Assembly: GCA_036383895.1 (NCBI GenBank) | Contig: DASVNK010000025.1 | Coordinates: forward strand, 1-64,000 | Length of the DNA stretch: 64,000 bases | From: DASVNK01 sp036383895 | GTDB taxonomy: Bacteria > Verrucomicrobiota > Verrucomicrobiia > Limisphaerales > SXQI01 | Direction: 5' to 3' | Shown here: piece by piece, positions 1 to 8,274 of the stretch | Layout: the number at the start of each line of letters is the position of its first letter | Numbering within the stretch: position 1 is the first letter of the stretch | Translations under genes and position numbers: made by a program | The notes under the pieces: generated by a model | Told to the model about the DNA's origin: nothing | Databases searched by the model: none | What the model saw: only the letters and a program-made list of their open reading frames with translations

Positions 1-230
1 GGACCGGCGAGGGATGACAAAAAGAGCAAAAACTTGAGCGCTCCGCCTCTGCACAAACACACTCCTGCTCGGAAAACTCTCCCACACCCACCTCAACTCG
101 AAAAATTTTCGCAAATCAATTCGTAGCTAAGGATCCAGGAACTCTAACAACCGCAGTAATTCAGGCTTGGCTCGCACCCGCCACTTGTGTACCGATTTGC
201 CACGCCTTGAACACAACCGAGCAAAACAAG

Positions 231-1589
231 ATGTCTGCATCTACGACCGACAACGCCCCCTGGTGGAAAGAACTGAATCGTTACCACTGGTTCGTGCTAA
301 TCGTCGCAGCACTTGGCTGGTTGTTTGACTGCCTCGATCAACAGATTTTCACGCTCTCGCGTTTGCCCGCGATGAAAGAGCTGCTCGGCCCTTCCGCAAC
401 GCAGGCCGATGCGCTGTCATATGGCGGTTACGCGACTTCCATTTTCTTAATTGGCTGGGCTACGGGCGGACTGATCTTCGGCGTGATCGGCGATCGTTAT
501 GGCCGCGCCAAAACAATGTTGTGGACGATCCTGATCTACTCAATTTGCACTGGCTTAAGTGCATTCTCGGTTGGGTTCTGGGATTTTGCGTTTTATCGCT
601 TCATCACCGGCTTGGGCGTAGGCGGAGAATTTGCGGTGGGCGTATCGCTGGTGGCGGAAGTCATGCCAAACAGGGCGCGTCCCTACGCGATCGGATTACT
701 TCAGGCGCTGTCTGCCGTGGGCAATATCAGTGCCGCCGGGCTTAGTATTCTCTTCGGCCGTTTGGAAGCGATGGGCGCCGTTACAAGTGCATGGCGACCG
801 ATGTATCTCGTAGGAGCGGTGCCGGCGCTCCTCGCGATCTTTATCCGTAGAAAACTCAAAGAACCGGAAACCTGGAAAGCCACTGCGGCTACCAGAAAGC
901 GTTCCGAACTCGGGTCCTATACGAATCTCTTCAAACATCCGGTCTGGCGAAAGAATGCGCTGGTCGGACTCGCCCTGGCTTGTTCGGGCGTAATCGGCCT
1001 TTGGGCAATCGGTTTCTTTTCTGCTGATCTGATCCGGACCGTCATGCAGAGCGGGTTGCAAGCTCAAGGTCTGGCAGGAAAAGAGTTGAGCGGGAAACTC
1101 AGTGAATGGGCTGGAATTGGACTGATCATGTTCAACATCGCCGGGTTTTTCGGCATCTACAGCTTCGGCGTGGTGAGCCAAAAGATCGGACGTAAACCCA
1201 CGTTTGCGATCTCGCTGCTCGCGGCGTTCTTCAGCACCCTCTTTGTTTTTTGGAAGCTGTCGACCTTCTCCGACCTCTTTTGGATGCTTCCTCTCATGGG
1301 TTTCTGCCAACTGTCGTTGTTTGGCGGCTACGCCATCTATTTTCCGGAGCTGTTTCCCACCTCTCTTCGCAGTACCGGCACATCCTTCTGTTATAACGTC
1401 GGCCGCTTCGTAGCCGCTGTTGGCCCGACCATTCTCGGCTACATCACCGCCAACGTCTTCGAAGGGAATCTGCGGCACGGTGGAATGGCGATGTGTGCAG
1501 TGTTTCTCATCGGCTTGTTCGTCTTGCCGTTTGCTCCAGAAACAAGCGGTAAAGCGCTTCCTGAAGAAGATCGCGGTTTCGCCCATTAG
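231..1589 (+). CDS. MFS transporter, probable H+-coupled symporter
   Basis: About 452 residues with roughly twelve hydrophobic segments, typical of the major facilitator superfamily. The loop after the second membrane segment reads GDRYGRAKTM, matching the family signature GxxxDRxGRR. A second glycine-rich motif, GLGVGGEFAVG, follows in helix 4 and resembles the sugar or aromatic-acid H+ symporter branches. An in-frame TTG lies 24 bases upstream (207), but I prefer the ATG at 231; neither has a strong ribosome binding site. The substrate cannot be read from sequence and there is no catabolic partner gene next door. It acts in the inner membrane. Family assignment is confident, substrate is unknown. 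Confidence 0.85.
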   Translation: MSASTTDNAPWWKELNRYHWFVLIVAALGWLFDCLDQQIFTLSRLPAMKELLGPSATQADALSYGGYATSIFLIGWATGGLIFGVIGDRYGRAKTMLWTILIYSICTGLSAFSVGFWDFAFYRFITGLGVGGEFAVGVSLVAEVMPNRARPYAIGLLQALSAVGNISAAGLSILFGRLEAMGAVTSAWRPMYLVGAVPALLAIFIRRKLKEPETWKATAATRKRSELGSYTNLFKHPVWRKNALVGLALACSGVIGLWAIGFFSADLIRTVMQSGLQAQGLAGKELSGKLSEWAGIGLIMFNIAGFFGIYSFGVVSQKIGRKPTFAISLLAAFFSTLFVFWKLSTFSDLFWMLPLMGFCQLSLFGGYAIYFPELFPTSLRSTGTSFCYNVGRFVAAVGPTILGYITANVFEGNLRHGGMAMCAVFLIGLFVLPFAPETSGKALPEEDRGFAH

Positions 1590-1723
1590 CGGGAGAGCCT
1601 AAGGCGCACAGGCGCTTCTTTTTAGCCGAGCGTTCGTTTTCGCCTTTTCTCAGGCGAGTCTCAGGGCTTCCGCACGTTGTTTTCCGCGTCGGTAATGGGC
1701 AGGTTATTCGCAGGAGAACAAAT

Positions 1724-1891
1724 ATGTTAAACTATACACTGTTATTCCTGGTTATCGCGCTGGTTGCAGCGTGGTTGGGCTTCGGCATGGCAAGCGGCGT
1801 GGCCGCGCTGGCAGCTAAGATCTGCTTCGTGGCGTTCATCATCCTGTTTATCGCCAGCCTAGTGCGCGGTCGCGGCCGCACGCGAGTCTGA
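1724..1891 (+). CDS. Small DUF1328 (UPF0391/YtjA-like) membrane protein
   Basis: A 55-residue protein preceded by a good ribosome binding site (AGGAGA, 1712-1717, seven bases before the ATG). It has two hydrophobic stretches separated by a GMASGVAALA turn and ends in a basic RGRGRTRV tail, so the C terminus is probably cytoplasmic. The pattern 'LNYTLLFLVIALVAAWLGF' then 'AAKICFVAFIILFI' is that of the DUF1328 family, which is widespread in proteobacteria and related groups and has no firmly established function. It stands alone between the MFS gene and pyrH. Recognition of the family is by pattern only. Confidence 0.8.
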   Translation: MLNYTLLFLVIALVAAWLGFGMASGVAALAAKICFVAFIILFIASLVRGRGRTRV

Positions 1892-2120
1892 CCGCCCCAC
1901 TCGACTCCCACATGCGAAGCGTAGAGACCTCCTTTAAATACAGCATCTACGAACAACTCGCGCGGCTCCGGACAGAACTCCGGGCCCGCGAGGTTCAACG
2001 GCACCAAAGCGCTGCCTGATTCCTGCGCACCAAAGGCACAGAATTCCACCGATTCCCCTCCCACGCGTCGCCGATTCGTTTGACGCTCTTGGGGGCGGTT
2101 GGTAAATACGTGCGCCTTTG

Positions 2121-2843
2121 ATGAAAAAACGCGCCACACCCAAGTATCGCCGCATTCTCCTGAAACTCAGCGGAGAGGCTTTGGGTGATGCATCTGGCTG
2201 CGGGATTAATCCGGAAGCGATCCACGAAATGGGGCGCCAGATCCGTGAAGTGAAAGAACTCGGCGTGGAAGTCGTGATCGTTTGCGGTGGCGGGAATATT
2301 TTTCGCGGCCTGGCCGGCAGTGAAAAGGGCATCGAACGCGCGACTGGCGATTATATGGGCATGCTCGGCACCGTCATCAATGCGCTCGCCCTGCAGGATG
2401 CCCTGGAGAAGCAAGGTGTTCCCACGCGCGTCCAAAGCGCCATCGCCATGTCGCAAGTGGCCGAGCCATTCATCCGCCGACGCGCCGTGCGCCACCTGGA
2501 AAAAGGTCGCGTCGTCATTTTCGGCGGCGGAACTGGTAATCCCTATTTTTCTACCGACACGACCGCGGCGTTGCGCGCGGCGGAAATTGGCGCGGACGTT
2601 ATTCTCAAAGCGACCAAGGTGGATGGCATTTACGACAGCGATCCGAAGAAAAATCCGAATGCGAAACGCTTCGAGAAAATCTCGTATCTCGAAGCATTGC
2701 AGAAGCAGTTGAAAGTGATGGATTCGACCGCCTTCTCGCTGTGCATGGATAATAAAATGCCCATCATCGTTTTCGATATGTTCGAGCACGACAATCTTGC
2801 GCGCGTGGTCCGCGGCGAAAAAGTCGGCACGCTGGTTTCTTAA
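2121..2843 (+). CDS. pyrH: UMP kinase
   Basis: About 240 residues. Phosphorylates UMP to UDP with ATP in pyrimidine nucleotide synthesis, as a cytoplasmic hexamer of the amino-acid kinase fold. The N-terminal YRRILLKLSGEAL, the nucleotide-binding VVIVCGGGNIFRG and the downstream FGGGTGNPYFSTDTTAALRA are diagnostic of bacterial PyrH. I use the ATG at 2121; a TTG three bases earlier would add one residue. It is followed after nine bases by frr, an arrangement conserved across many bacteria, so the two are probably co-transcribed. Confidence 0.97.
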   Translation: MKKRATPKYRRILLKLSGEALGDASGCGINPEAIHEMGRQIREVKELGVEVVIVCGGGNIFRGLAGSEKGIERATGDYMGMLGTVINALALQDALEKQGVPTRVQSAIAMSQVAEPFIRRRAVRHLEKGRVVIFGGGTGNPYFSTDTTAALRAAEIGADVILKATKVDGIYDSDPKKNPNAKRFEKISYLEALQKQLKVMDSTAFSLCMDNKMPIIVFDMFEHDNLARVVRGEKVGTLVS

Positions 2844-2852
2844 GGAGCATTT

Positions 2853-3413
2853 ATGACGATCGACGACGTTTTGTTGGAAGCGGAAGAAAAGATGACCAAG
2901 ACCGAAGAGGTCCTGGTGAAGGAATTTCACGGCGTGCGCACTGGCAAAGCGTCGGCGGGGCTGGTGGAAAACGTGCAGGTGGAAGTTTACGGCTCCACCA
3001 TGCGCATCCGCGAACTGGCCGGCATCACTACGCCCGAATCGCGGGTCATTCTCATTCAACCCTGGGACCTGAGCACGGTCCACGCGATCGAAAAAGGGAT
3101 TCAGAAAGCGAACCTTGGCCTGAATCCGTCCGTCGATAAAAAGAACATCCGCATCGTTCTGCCCGAGCTCAGCACCGAGCGGCGCAACGAGTTCGTCAAA
3201 ATCGTTAAAAAGATGACCGAAGACGGCCGCGTTGCCATCCGCCACGTCCGCCGGGATGCGCTGGAAGCCCTCAAAAAAGCGGCCAAAGCCGGCGGCGTTA
3301 CCGAAGACCAGGTCGAGACCGCCGAAAAAGAAATCCAAAAACTCACTGACCAATACGTCGCCAAGCTTGAGGGGCATCTCGCGCATAAGGAAAAAGAAAT
3401 CATGACGGTGTAG
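2853..3413 (+). CDS. frr: Ribosome recycling factor
   Basis: 186 residues, the usual length for RRF. It splits post-termination ribosomes together with EF-G. The N-terminal half has KEFHGVRTGKAS and the central VYGSTMRIRELAGITTPESR, and the C-terminal half carries RRNEFVKIVKKMTEDGRVAIRHVRRDA, all hallmark RRF segments of the three-helix bundle and hinge. A clear AAGGAG (from 2843) lies just before the ATG at 2853. It forms an operon with pyrH immediately upstream. Confidence 0.97.
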   Translation: MTIDDVLLEAEEKMTKTEEVLVKEFHGVRTGKASAGLVENVQVEVYGSTMRIRELAGITTPESRVILIQPWDLSTVHAIEKGIQKANLGLNPSVDKKNIRIVLPELSTERRNEFVKIVKKMTEDGRVAIRHVRRDALEALKKAAKAGGVTEDQVETAEKEIQKLTDQYVAKLEGHLAHKEKEIMTV

Positions 3414-4249
3414 GGACCGACACCGTTCGCTGAAGGCTTGTTGATTTACGGAGGCGAAAACAGTCACATTCATTTCCTGCGGGTGCGCGGGAAATTTGGT
3501 TACGCCGCGGGAAATCAAGCACTTAGAAGGCGGGCGGGAAAGGTCCAAGGAGGGGTTGCGGGATGCAAACACCCCAAGGTGGATGTACACAGTCCGAACC
3601 GAAGGAAAGAACGTTAAAGGCAGGCGCAGTCTTGAACGGCGGTAAAGGGCGGAATGGGTCATTGCAGGTACTTGCGTGGGAAATGTTGACTGCCCGGGTA
3701 AGAACGACACGCGGGAAGTGGAATTTGATGGAATTGGTGGAATCACGGGGGCTTTTCGATGGGATTTGGTGGAATCGGGCTGAAAGCAAGCGGTGGTTGT
3801 TTCGCGATAAAAGGCGTTAAAAAGCGTTAAATCAGGTACTTGCCACGTGAAATATGGGGATGGGGCCGGCGAGACAAAGGAAGCGAACCGCTCGGTATAC
3901 TCGGTAACGGCGCGGTCCGTCGCTGCTTCCGTTCGTTCGATCTTCCGCTTCGTCTTCATGGCACATTTTTCTTTTGTTTGGCCTGAAGAGCGGGTGGAGG
4001 GGACCGCGGCACGTCGGCACACCGGGTGCGCACGTGTTTTTGCGGGGGGTGAAGGGAATTCTTTTTCGCGGCTCGTCGTCCGATTGGTGACCGGTTCCGG
4101 AGCGGCTTAAAGGACTCTATTCACTCACGTCCACCTGCTCTGCAGGTTGGGGTGATTAAAGCAGGAAGAAAGATGGAGGGCAAGAGAAGGAACACCTCCC
4201 TAAATGGGATTCGGTAATGCAGTTGAATCGAGACCTCGCCAGATCACAG
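3414..4249. other. 836-base stretch with no convincing gene
   Basis: Open frames here are short or antisense and have no family resemblance. The stretch contains degenerate short direct repeats: CAGGTACTTGC at 3665-3675 and again at 3833-3843, GCGTTAAA twice near 3813-3831, and GG(A)ATTTGGTGGAATC-like units around 3725-3780. I see no tRNA, rRNA or clear terminator. It may hold the upstream region of an unknown transcript or decayed DNA. Confidence 0.4.
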
Positions 4250-5305
4250 TCATCGGACTGTCGCGAACTCATAAATGGCTTTCGCTTCTCCAGATTTCAG
4301 GTTGCAGGAGTGAATGCTGTATCGGTTTTGATTTTCGGAGAAAGTGTAGATGGTGTCGCTAAATCGGGCTTTGAATGTGCCTGGCCATTTGTAGAGCGAT
4401 TTCCCGGTATAAAGGTCAACGATGCGAGTTGTGTTACCAGTTCGACAAAGCGCTTTGCCGTTAGAAAGTCCATCGACTGTAATAAGTGACACGTCGAGCT
4501 CCGAAAGTTTCGCAAGTTCCCGACCGTCCACTCGGAAAGCTGTGTGCTTCGATGAACGACCCAGCAAGGGGTCGGCACGATATTGAAACATCACGCAAAA
4601 CTCCTCTGTCCCGCTCTTGAGTAATAACCAGCCGGTTGCTTTACGGTCCGCGAACGAATGCAGCCTTCGTCCTGATTCAGCATCGAAAACGTGCAACCGT
4701 TCTTTATCCGCCACAAAGAGTTGTTTCTCGGATTCCAGAAGGCCGCCCGAATTCGGAGTGAAGTTGCCGACACGCCAGAGCTTTTTTCCTGTCTTCAGGT
4801 CCAATGCGATCAAGTCGAAAGCATCATCTTTCTGCCGTCTTTCGAAAGCGTACAGCGTATTTTCCGCTATAATGTTTCGAGTTTCCTCGAATTCTTCTGA
4901 GCGCCAAATCGGCGTTCTGTTCTGAAGATCAAAGGAAATGATTTTTCCAGGTTCCCGCACTTCTCGCACAATGGAAGAAGATTCGTGAGTGCCGACAAGC
5001 AAGAGTGGCTCGGAGTGAGAGACGACTTGCGTCGTCTTTTTGGAAGTGAGGTCGATCTGGTAAATAGCGCGACCGCTTAAATAAAAGACGTTTGTATCAA
5101 TTGCAAAAAGTTCCGCGTTGGAAGGAAGGGCGAGCGCATTGGTTTTTATCGCCCCCGAGGAAATTATGTCGACACGGCTTCCAGTGAAAAGGACAAGCTG
5201 ATTTTCACCGAACGCGGCGATCTGAATCCCTTCGGTAAAATTTACGGGATATCCCAGTATTCGAACTGCAGTGCACAACAAAATCAGTAGAAGCGACGCA
5301 CGCAT
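4250..5305 (-). CDS. Secreted PQQ-type beta-propeller repeat protein
   Basis: About 351 residues from the ATG at 5305. The start is chosen because it opens directly on a signal peptide (MRASLLLILLCTAVRILG); the longer frame to 5356 adds 17 residues that spoil it. The mature part has repeated 'D..TGK.LW' blades, for example LDLKTGKKLWRVGN and VFDAESGRRLHSF, which fit PQQ-like beta-propeller repeats. It lacks quinoprotein dehydrogenase catalytic signatures that I can see, so a structural or binding role outside the cytoplasm is more likely than an enzyme. It is transcribed away from the retron at 5430-6966, so the two are probably unrelated. Confidence 0.65.
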   Translation of the reverse strand: MRASLLLILLCTAVRILGYPVNFTEGIQIAAFGENQLVLFTGSRVDIISSGAIKTNALALPSNAELFAIDTNVFYLSGRAIYQIDLTSKKTTQVVSHSEPLLLVGTHESSSIVREVREPGKIISFDLQNRTPIWRSEEFEETRNIIAENTLYAFERRQKDDAFDLIALDLKTGKKLWRVGNFTPNSGGLLESEKQLFVADKERLHVFDAESGRRLHSFADRKATGWLLLKSGTEEFCVMFQYRADPLLGRSSKHTAFRVDGRELAKLSELDVSLITVDGLSNGKALCRTGNTTRIVDLYTGKSLYKWPGTFKARFSDTIYTFSENQNRYSIHSCNLKSGEAKAIYEFATVR

Positions 5306-5429
5306 AAGATCGCGGCCATTTATCCTGCATCTTTGGATGCCCGCGACGATTTGCAAGCCGCGTTTATCGGTTATGCCGAGGCAAGCCGGTTAAATTGTTG
5401 ACGGAGTGCTTTGGCTAGAGGGTAATTCC

Positions 5430-5599
5430 GCAAAGCGTTTGCGTGTCCAAGGTGGCAGAGACTGACTTGTGCAGTGGCATGCCTCTCCGGGGTTACCCCG
5501 GGGGAATTGGTTAACTGGTCGTTACATCGCGAGAGTCCCAACTGCGCTGCACGCAGAGCCGCTCTCGCACAACTAGACGGGTTGGACCGCAAGCGCTGC
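5430..5599 (+). ncRNA. Candidate retron msr-msd non-coding RNA
   Basis: Read directly from sequence. An imperfect inverted repeat joins 5430-5450 (a1) to 5582-5599 (a2): GTCCAA, then TTGCG, GCG and GCA segments pair with TTGGAC, CGCAA, CGC and TGC, with a one-base bulge, one G-U pair and a two-base bulge. Inside are an msr-like hairpin CCGGGG-TTA-CCCCGG (5487-5501) and a long msd-like hairpin at 5518-5578. The msd-like stem pairs GTC/GAC, GTT/AAC, GCGAGAG/CTCTCGC (5529-5535 with 5562-5568) and CTGCG/CGCAG (5542-5546 with 5552-5556). This order, a1-msr-msd-a2 just ahead of an RT gene, is the known retron layout. The branching guanosine is not certain; G5451 or G5452, right after a1, are candidates. 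Exact ends are inferred. Confidence 0.7.
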
Positions 5600-5622
5600 T
5601 TTTTGCTTATTCGTTTTCGGAT

Positions 5623-6966
5623 ATGGGGCACAGTGAATCAACGAAGCGAGCGGCGGCGAGGTTGATTGCGGCGGCGTTTTTGGGTGGGCCGCTGGATAAA
5701 GGAGTGGAAGCGCGGGTTGCGTCGGTGACGAATGCTTCGCAGCGGGCGATTCGTGGATTGGTTGCTCGGATGATCGCGCATTTTGGGACGAAGGGGCGGC
5801 CGCGGGAGGTCCGGGTGCGGCGATTTGTTTGGGAGGATCGCGGGTTTCAGCGGTTCAGTTCGAAGGAGGGATTTGAGTGTCCGACAGTTGAGTGCCCGGA
5901 GGATGAATTCTGGCCGCGCGAGATGTTGCCGGCGGCGGGCGCGCCGAGAGGTTGGAAGGTGCTGCCGATTACGACAGTGGGTGAACTCGCGACCCGGTTG
6001 AACCTGAATGCGAATGAGTTGGGATGGTTGGCGGATGGTCGTGGGTTGGAGCGGAAGGTGAGTGAGGAGCGGCTGCGGCATTATCGCTATCGATGGATTG
6101 GGAAGCGTGATGGATCAGCGCGATTGGTGGAAGCGCCGAAGCAGAGGTTGAGATCGATCCAGCGGTTTTTGTTGGAGAAGGTGTTGAACGGGATTCCGCC
6201 GCATGAGGCGGTGCATGGATTTCGGAAGGGGCGCTCGATCAAAACTTTCACTGCGCCACATGCGGGGCGGGAAGTGGTGTTGAAGTTGGATTTGCGGAAC
6301 TTCTTTCCATCGGTAATTGCGGCGCGAGTGCGGGCGATATTTTTGACGGCGGGATACCCGGAGAGTGTGGCGGAAGTGTTGACGGGGTTGTGCACGAACA
6401 GCGTGCCGGCGGCGGTGATTACCGAGGCGCCGGTGGAGAAGGGTTATTATTTTCGGAAGTTGTACGGTCAGGCGCATTTGCCGCAGGGCGCGCCGACTTC
6501 ACCAGCTCTGGCGAATTTGTGTGCGTTTCGGCTGGATTGTCGCCTGGCCGGATTGGCGAAGGCGGCGGGCGCGACTTATACACGGTACGCGGACGATCTG
6601 CTTTTCAGCGGAGATCCGGAGTTCGAGCGGAGTGTGGAACGATTTTACATCAAGGTTTGCGCGATTGCGTTGGAGGAAGGGTTCGAGGTGAACACGAGGA
6701 AGACGCGGGTGATGCGGCGATCCGTTTCGCAACGCGCGGCGGGGTTGGTGCTGAATGAGAAGGTGAATATCGGACGGCGCGAGTTTGATGCGTTGAAAGC
6801 GATCCTGACGAATTGTGTAAGGACGGGGCCGGCGGAGGAGAATCGGGGGAAGGTGGCGGATTTTTACAGTCATCTCGCGGGACGGATTGGGCATGTGAGG
6901 ATGGTGAATCGAGCGAGGGGAGAGAAGTTGCTGGGGATTTTTGAAAAGATTAAGTGGGGAAATTAA
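5623..6966 (+). CDS. Retron-type reverse transcriptase
   Basis: 447 residues. Reverse transcriptase domain from about 150 to 440: motif A LDLRNFFPS (catalytic D223), motif B LPQGAPTSP (286-294), and RYADDLLFSG with catalytic D324 and D325, so the polymerase should be active. HGF.KGRSI (198-206) and the C-terminal NTRKTRVMRRSVSQRAAGLVLN resemble retron RTs such as the myxobacterial ones. Two retron signatures diverge: the NAxxH box reads FTAPH (H213) and the VTG triplet reads AAG (372-374). Residues 1-110 are a basic extension I do not recognise, followed by an RT0-like helix segment (118-140). The start at 5623 lies 23 bases after the predicted ncRNA and has no clear Shine-Dalgarno. No separate effector gene is adjacent. 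A group II intron maturase is unlikely: there is no X/maturase or HNH domain. Confidence 0.88.
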   Translation: MGHSESTKRAAARLIAAAFLGGPLDKGVEARVASVTNASQRAIRGLVARMIAHFGTKGRPREVRVRRFVWEDRGFQRFSSKEGFECPTVECPEDEFWPREMLPAAGAPRGWKVLPITTVGELATRLNLNANELGWLADGRGLERKVSEERLRHYRYRWIGKRDGSARLVEAPKQRLRSIQRFLLEKVLNGIPPHEAVHGFRKGRSIKTFTAPHAGREVVLKLDLRNFFPSVIAARVRAIFLTAGYPESVAEVLTGLCTNSVPAAVITEAPVEKGYYFRKLYGQAHLPQGAPTSPALANLCAFRLDCRLAGLAKAAGATYTRYADDLLFSGDPEFERSVERFYIKVCAIALEEGFEVNTRKTRVMRRSVSQRAAGLVLNEKVNIGRREFDALKAILTNCVRTGPAEENRGKVADFYSHLAGRIGHVRMVNRARGEKLLGIFEKIKWGN

Positions 6967-7084
6967 GCGTAAAAGGAATGCGCATTCGCGCGCGGCTTTA
7001 TAATCGCGGATGGTTCGGGGCGGTCGCAACGGTGGTGCTGCAGGATCGTTGGGCCTAAAGCTAAGGGCCATTTTTTTGATTGCC

Positions 7085-7105
7085 ATACATTGCAGTGTTA
7101 TGTAT
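7085..7105. promoter_or_regulatory. Palindromic PadR-type operator
   Basis: A perfect inverted repeat ATACAT-N9-ATGTAT ends 10 bases before the PadR start at 7116. ATAC/GTAT and ATGT/ACAT half sites are typical of PadR-family operators, so autorepression is likely. The adjacent TATATA (7104-7109) could be part of a -10 element. Confidence 0.55.
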
Positions 7106-7115
7106 ATATGGTTTT

Positions 7116-7451
7116 ATGAAGCTGGAAAAGGAACTGGTGGCGGCGTCATCCGTGCCGTTAGTGCTTTCGATTCTTTCGGAGGGGGACAGCTACGGGTACG
7201 CGATCATTCAGCGGGTGAAGGAATTGTCCGAGGGCGAGATCGAGTGGACGGATGGGATGTTGTATCCGGTCTTGCATTGGCTGGAGGATCAAGGGTTCGT
7301 GCGAAGCGAGTGGACGAAAGCGGAGAGTGGGCGGAAGCGGAAGTATTATTCGCTGCGGCCGGATGGGAGGAAAGCGCTGAAACGCCAGAAAGCGCAGTGG
7401 AGTATCGTGACGGGGGCATTGAATCAACTCTGGAGGACGGAACATGCTTGA
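7116..7451 (+). CDS. PadR-family transcriptional regulator
   Basis: About 111 residues from the ATG at 7116 (MKLEKELVAASS); a TTG at 7080 would place the operator inside the gene. It shows the PadR winged-helix pattern: VPLVLSILSEGDSYGYAI, then GMLYPVLHWLEDQGFV, then a beta-wing GRKRKYYSLRPDGRKAL. It is a short form of the family, a DNA-binding dimer that usually represses its own operon. Its 3' end overlaps the next gene by eight bases, so the membrane protein that follows is almost certainly its regulated partner. Confidence 0.92.
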   Translation: MKLEKELVAASSVPLVLSILSEGDSYGYAIIQRVKELSEGEIEWTDGMLYPVLHWLEDQGFVRSEWTKAESGRKRKYYSLRPDGRKALKRQKAQWSIVTGALNQLWRTEHA

Positions 7452-8274
7452 GAATTTAATTGGAGAGTGGCGCAGGGGAATGTCGGGGCGAGTGAGCGAG
7501 GAGACGATCGACGAACTGGAGAGCCATCTGCGCGAGGCGGTGGCGGAACTTGCGCGAAGCGGGTTGACGGAGGAGCAAGCGTTTGAACGCGCGGCCAAAG
7601 AGCTGGGAACGACAAGCGGCCTGGCGCGTGAGTTTGCGAAAACGAATTACGGCACGTGGCTGCCGATCAAGTTGGCGAGCGGAGTGGGGTTGTTGGGAGT
7701 AGCTGCCGGGGCGATTACGCTGCTCTTGAACCTGGATAGCCCGGGATTGAGGTTTCTGCTGTGGAGTCATGTGGTTCTGGTGACGCTCGGATATTCGACG
7801 ACGTTTTTGATTGGGGCGCTGGGAATCTGCTATGTGGGGCAGCGCGCCTTTTCAGGTTTTCCGCGCCAGCAATTGCGCGGGCTTGCGAGAGCCACCTTCG
7901 CTTTTGGGTGGGTGGCGGCAATCGCGACGATCGGGGCGGTGGTCCTGGGTGCGTTTTGGGCGGAGGAAGCGTGGGGCCGGTATTGGGGGTGGGACCTCAA
8001 AGAAGTTGGAGGGCTCGCAGTGATTCTGTGGCAGCTTACTTTTGTGGCGGCACATTGGTTCATGCGACGTAATGAGCAGGTGCTGGTGCTGATGAGTCTG
8101 CTCGGGAATGTGGTGGTGGGAATGGCGTGGTTCGGCTCGAACTTTCTTACGGAAACACAAGCGTATGGGACAATGGCCTGGGTTACTTTGGTGATCGCCC
8201 TGGCGGTTCATTGTGCTTTGTTCGTGGCTGGCTTCGCGCCGGCGGGATGGTTGAGGCGGTCGAACGCTGTGTGA
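7444..8274 (+). CDS. Membrane protein: permease-prefix-like N terminus plus CcsA-like core
   Basis: 276 residues. Residues 1-70 (VSEETIDELESHLREAVAEL, then EEQAFERAAKELG) match the cytosolic prefix domain commonly found on PadR-regulated permeases. From residue 72 it is hydrophobic with about six membrane segments. Residues 172-187 (WAEEAWGRYWGWDLKE) are the tryptophan-rich WWD motif of the CcmC/CcsA/CcmF haem-handling family, and H109, H204 and H256 are candidate haem ligands. The combination suggests a PadR-controlled membrane protein that binds or senses haem, but no other cytochrome c maturation genes are near. It overlaps padR by eight bases. Domain reading is fairly firm, function is inferred. 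Confidence 0.7.
   Translation: MLENLIGEWRRGMSGRVSEETIDELESHLREAVAELARSGLTEEQAFERAAKELGTTSGLAREFAKTNYGTWLPIKLASGVGLLGVAAGAITLLLNLDSPGLRFLLWSHVVLVTLGYSTTFLIGALGICYVGQRAFSGFPRQQLRGLARATFAFGWVAAIATIGAVVLGAFWAEEAWGRYWGWDLKEVGGLAVILWQLTFVAAHWFMRRNEQVLVLMSLLGNVVVGMAWFGSNFLTETQAYGTMAWVTLVIALAVHCALFVAGFAPAGWLRRSNAV

Noticed and set aside
696..1586. 296-residue minus-strand frame over the MFS gene
   Set aside because: Shadow frame antisense to a clear transporter.
1912..2019. 35-codon frame between the DUF1328 gene and pyrH
   Set aside because: Short, no ribosome binding site and no recognisable family; cannot be told from chance.
3563..3820. 85-residue frame (and 3847-4110) in the gene-poor stretch
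   Set aside because: No ribosome binding site, no protein-like pattern, and overlaps repeats.
1995..4022. 675-residue open frame on the minus strand
   Set aside because: It lies antisense to pyrH and frr, both unmistakable, and its sequence has no family resemblance; a high-GC shadow.
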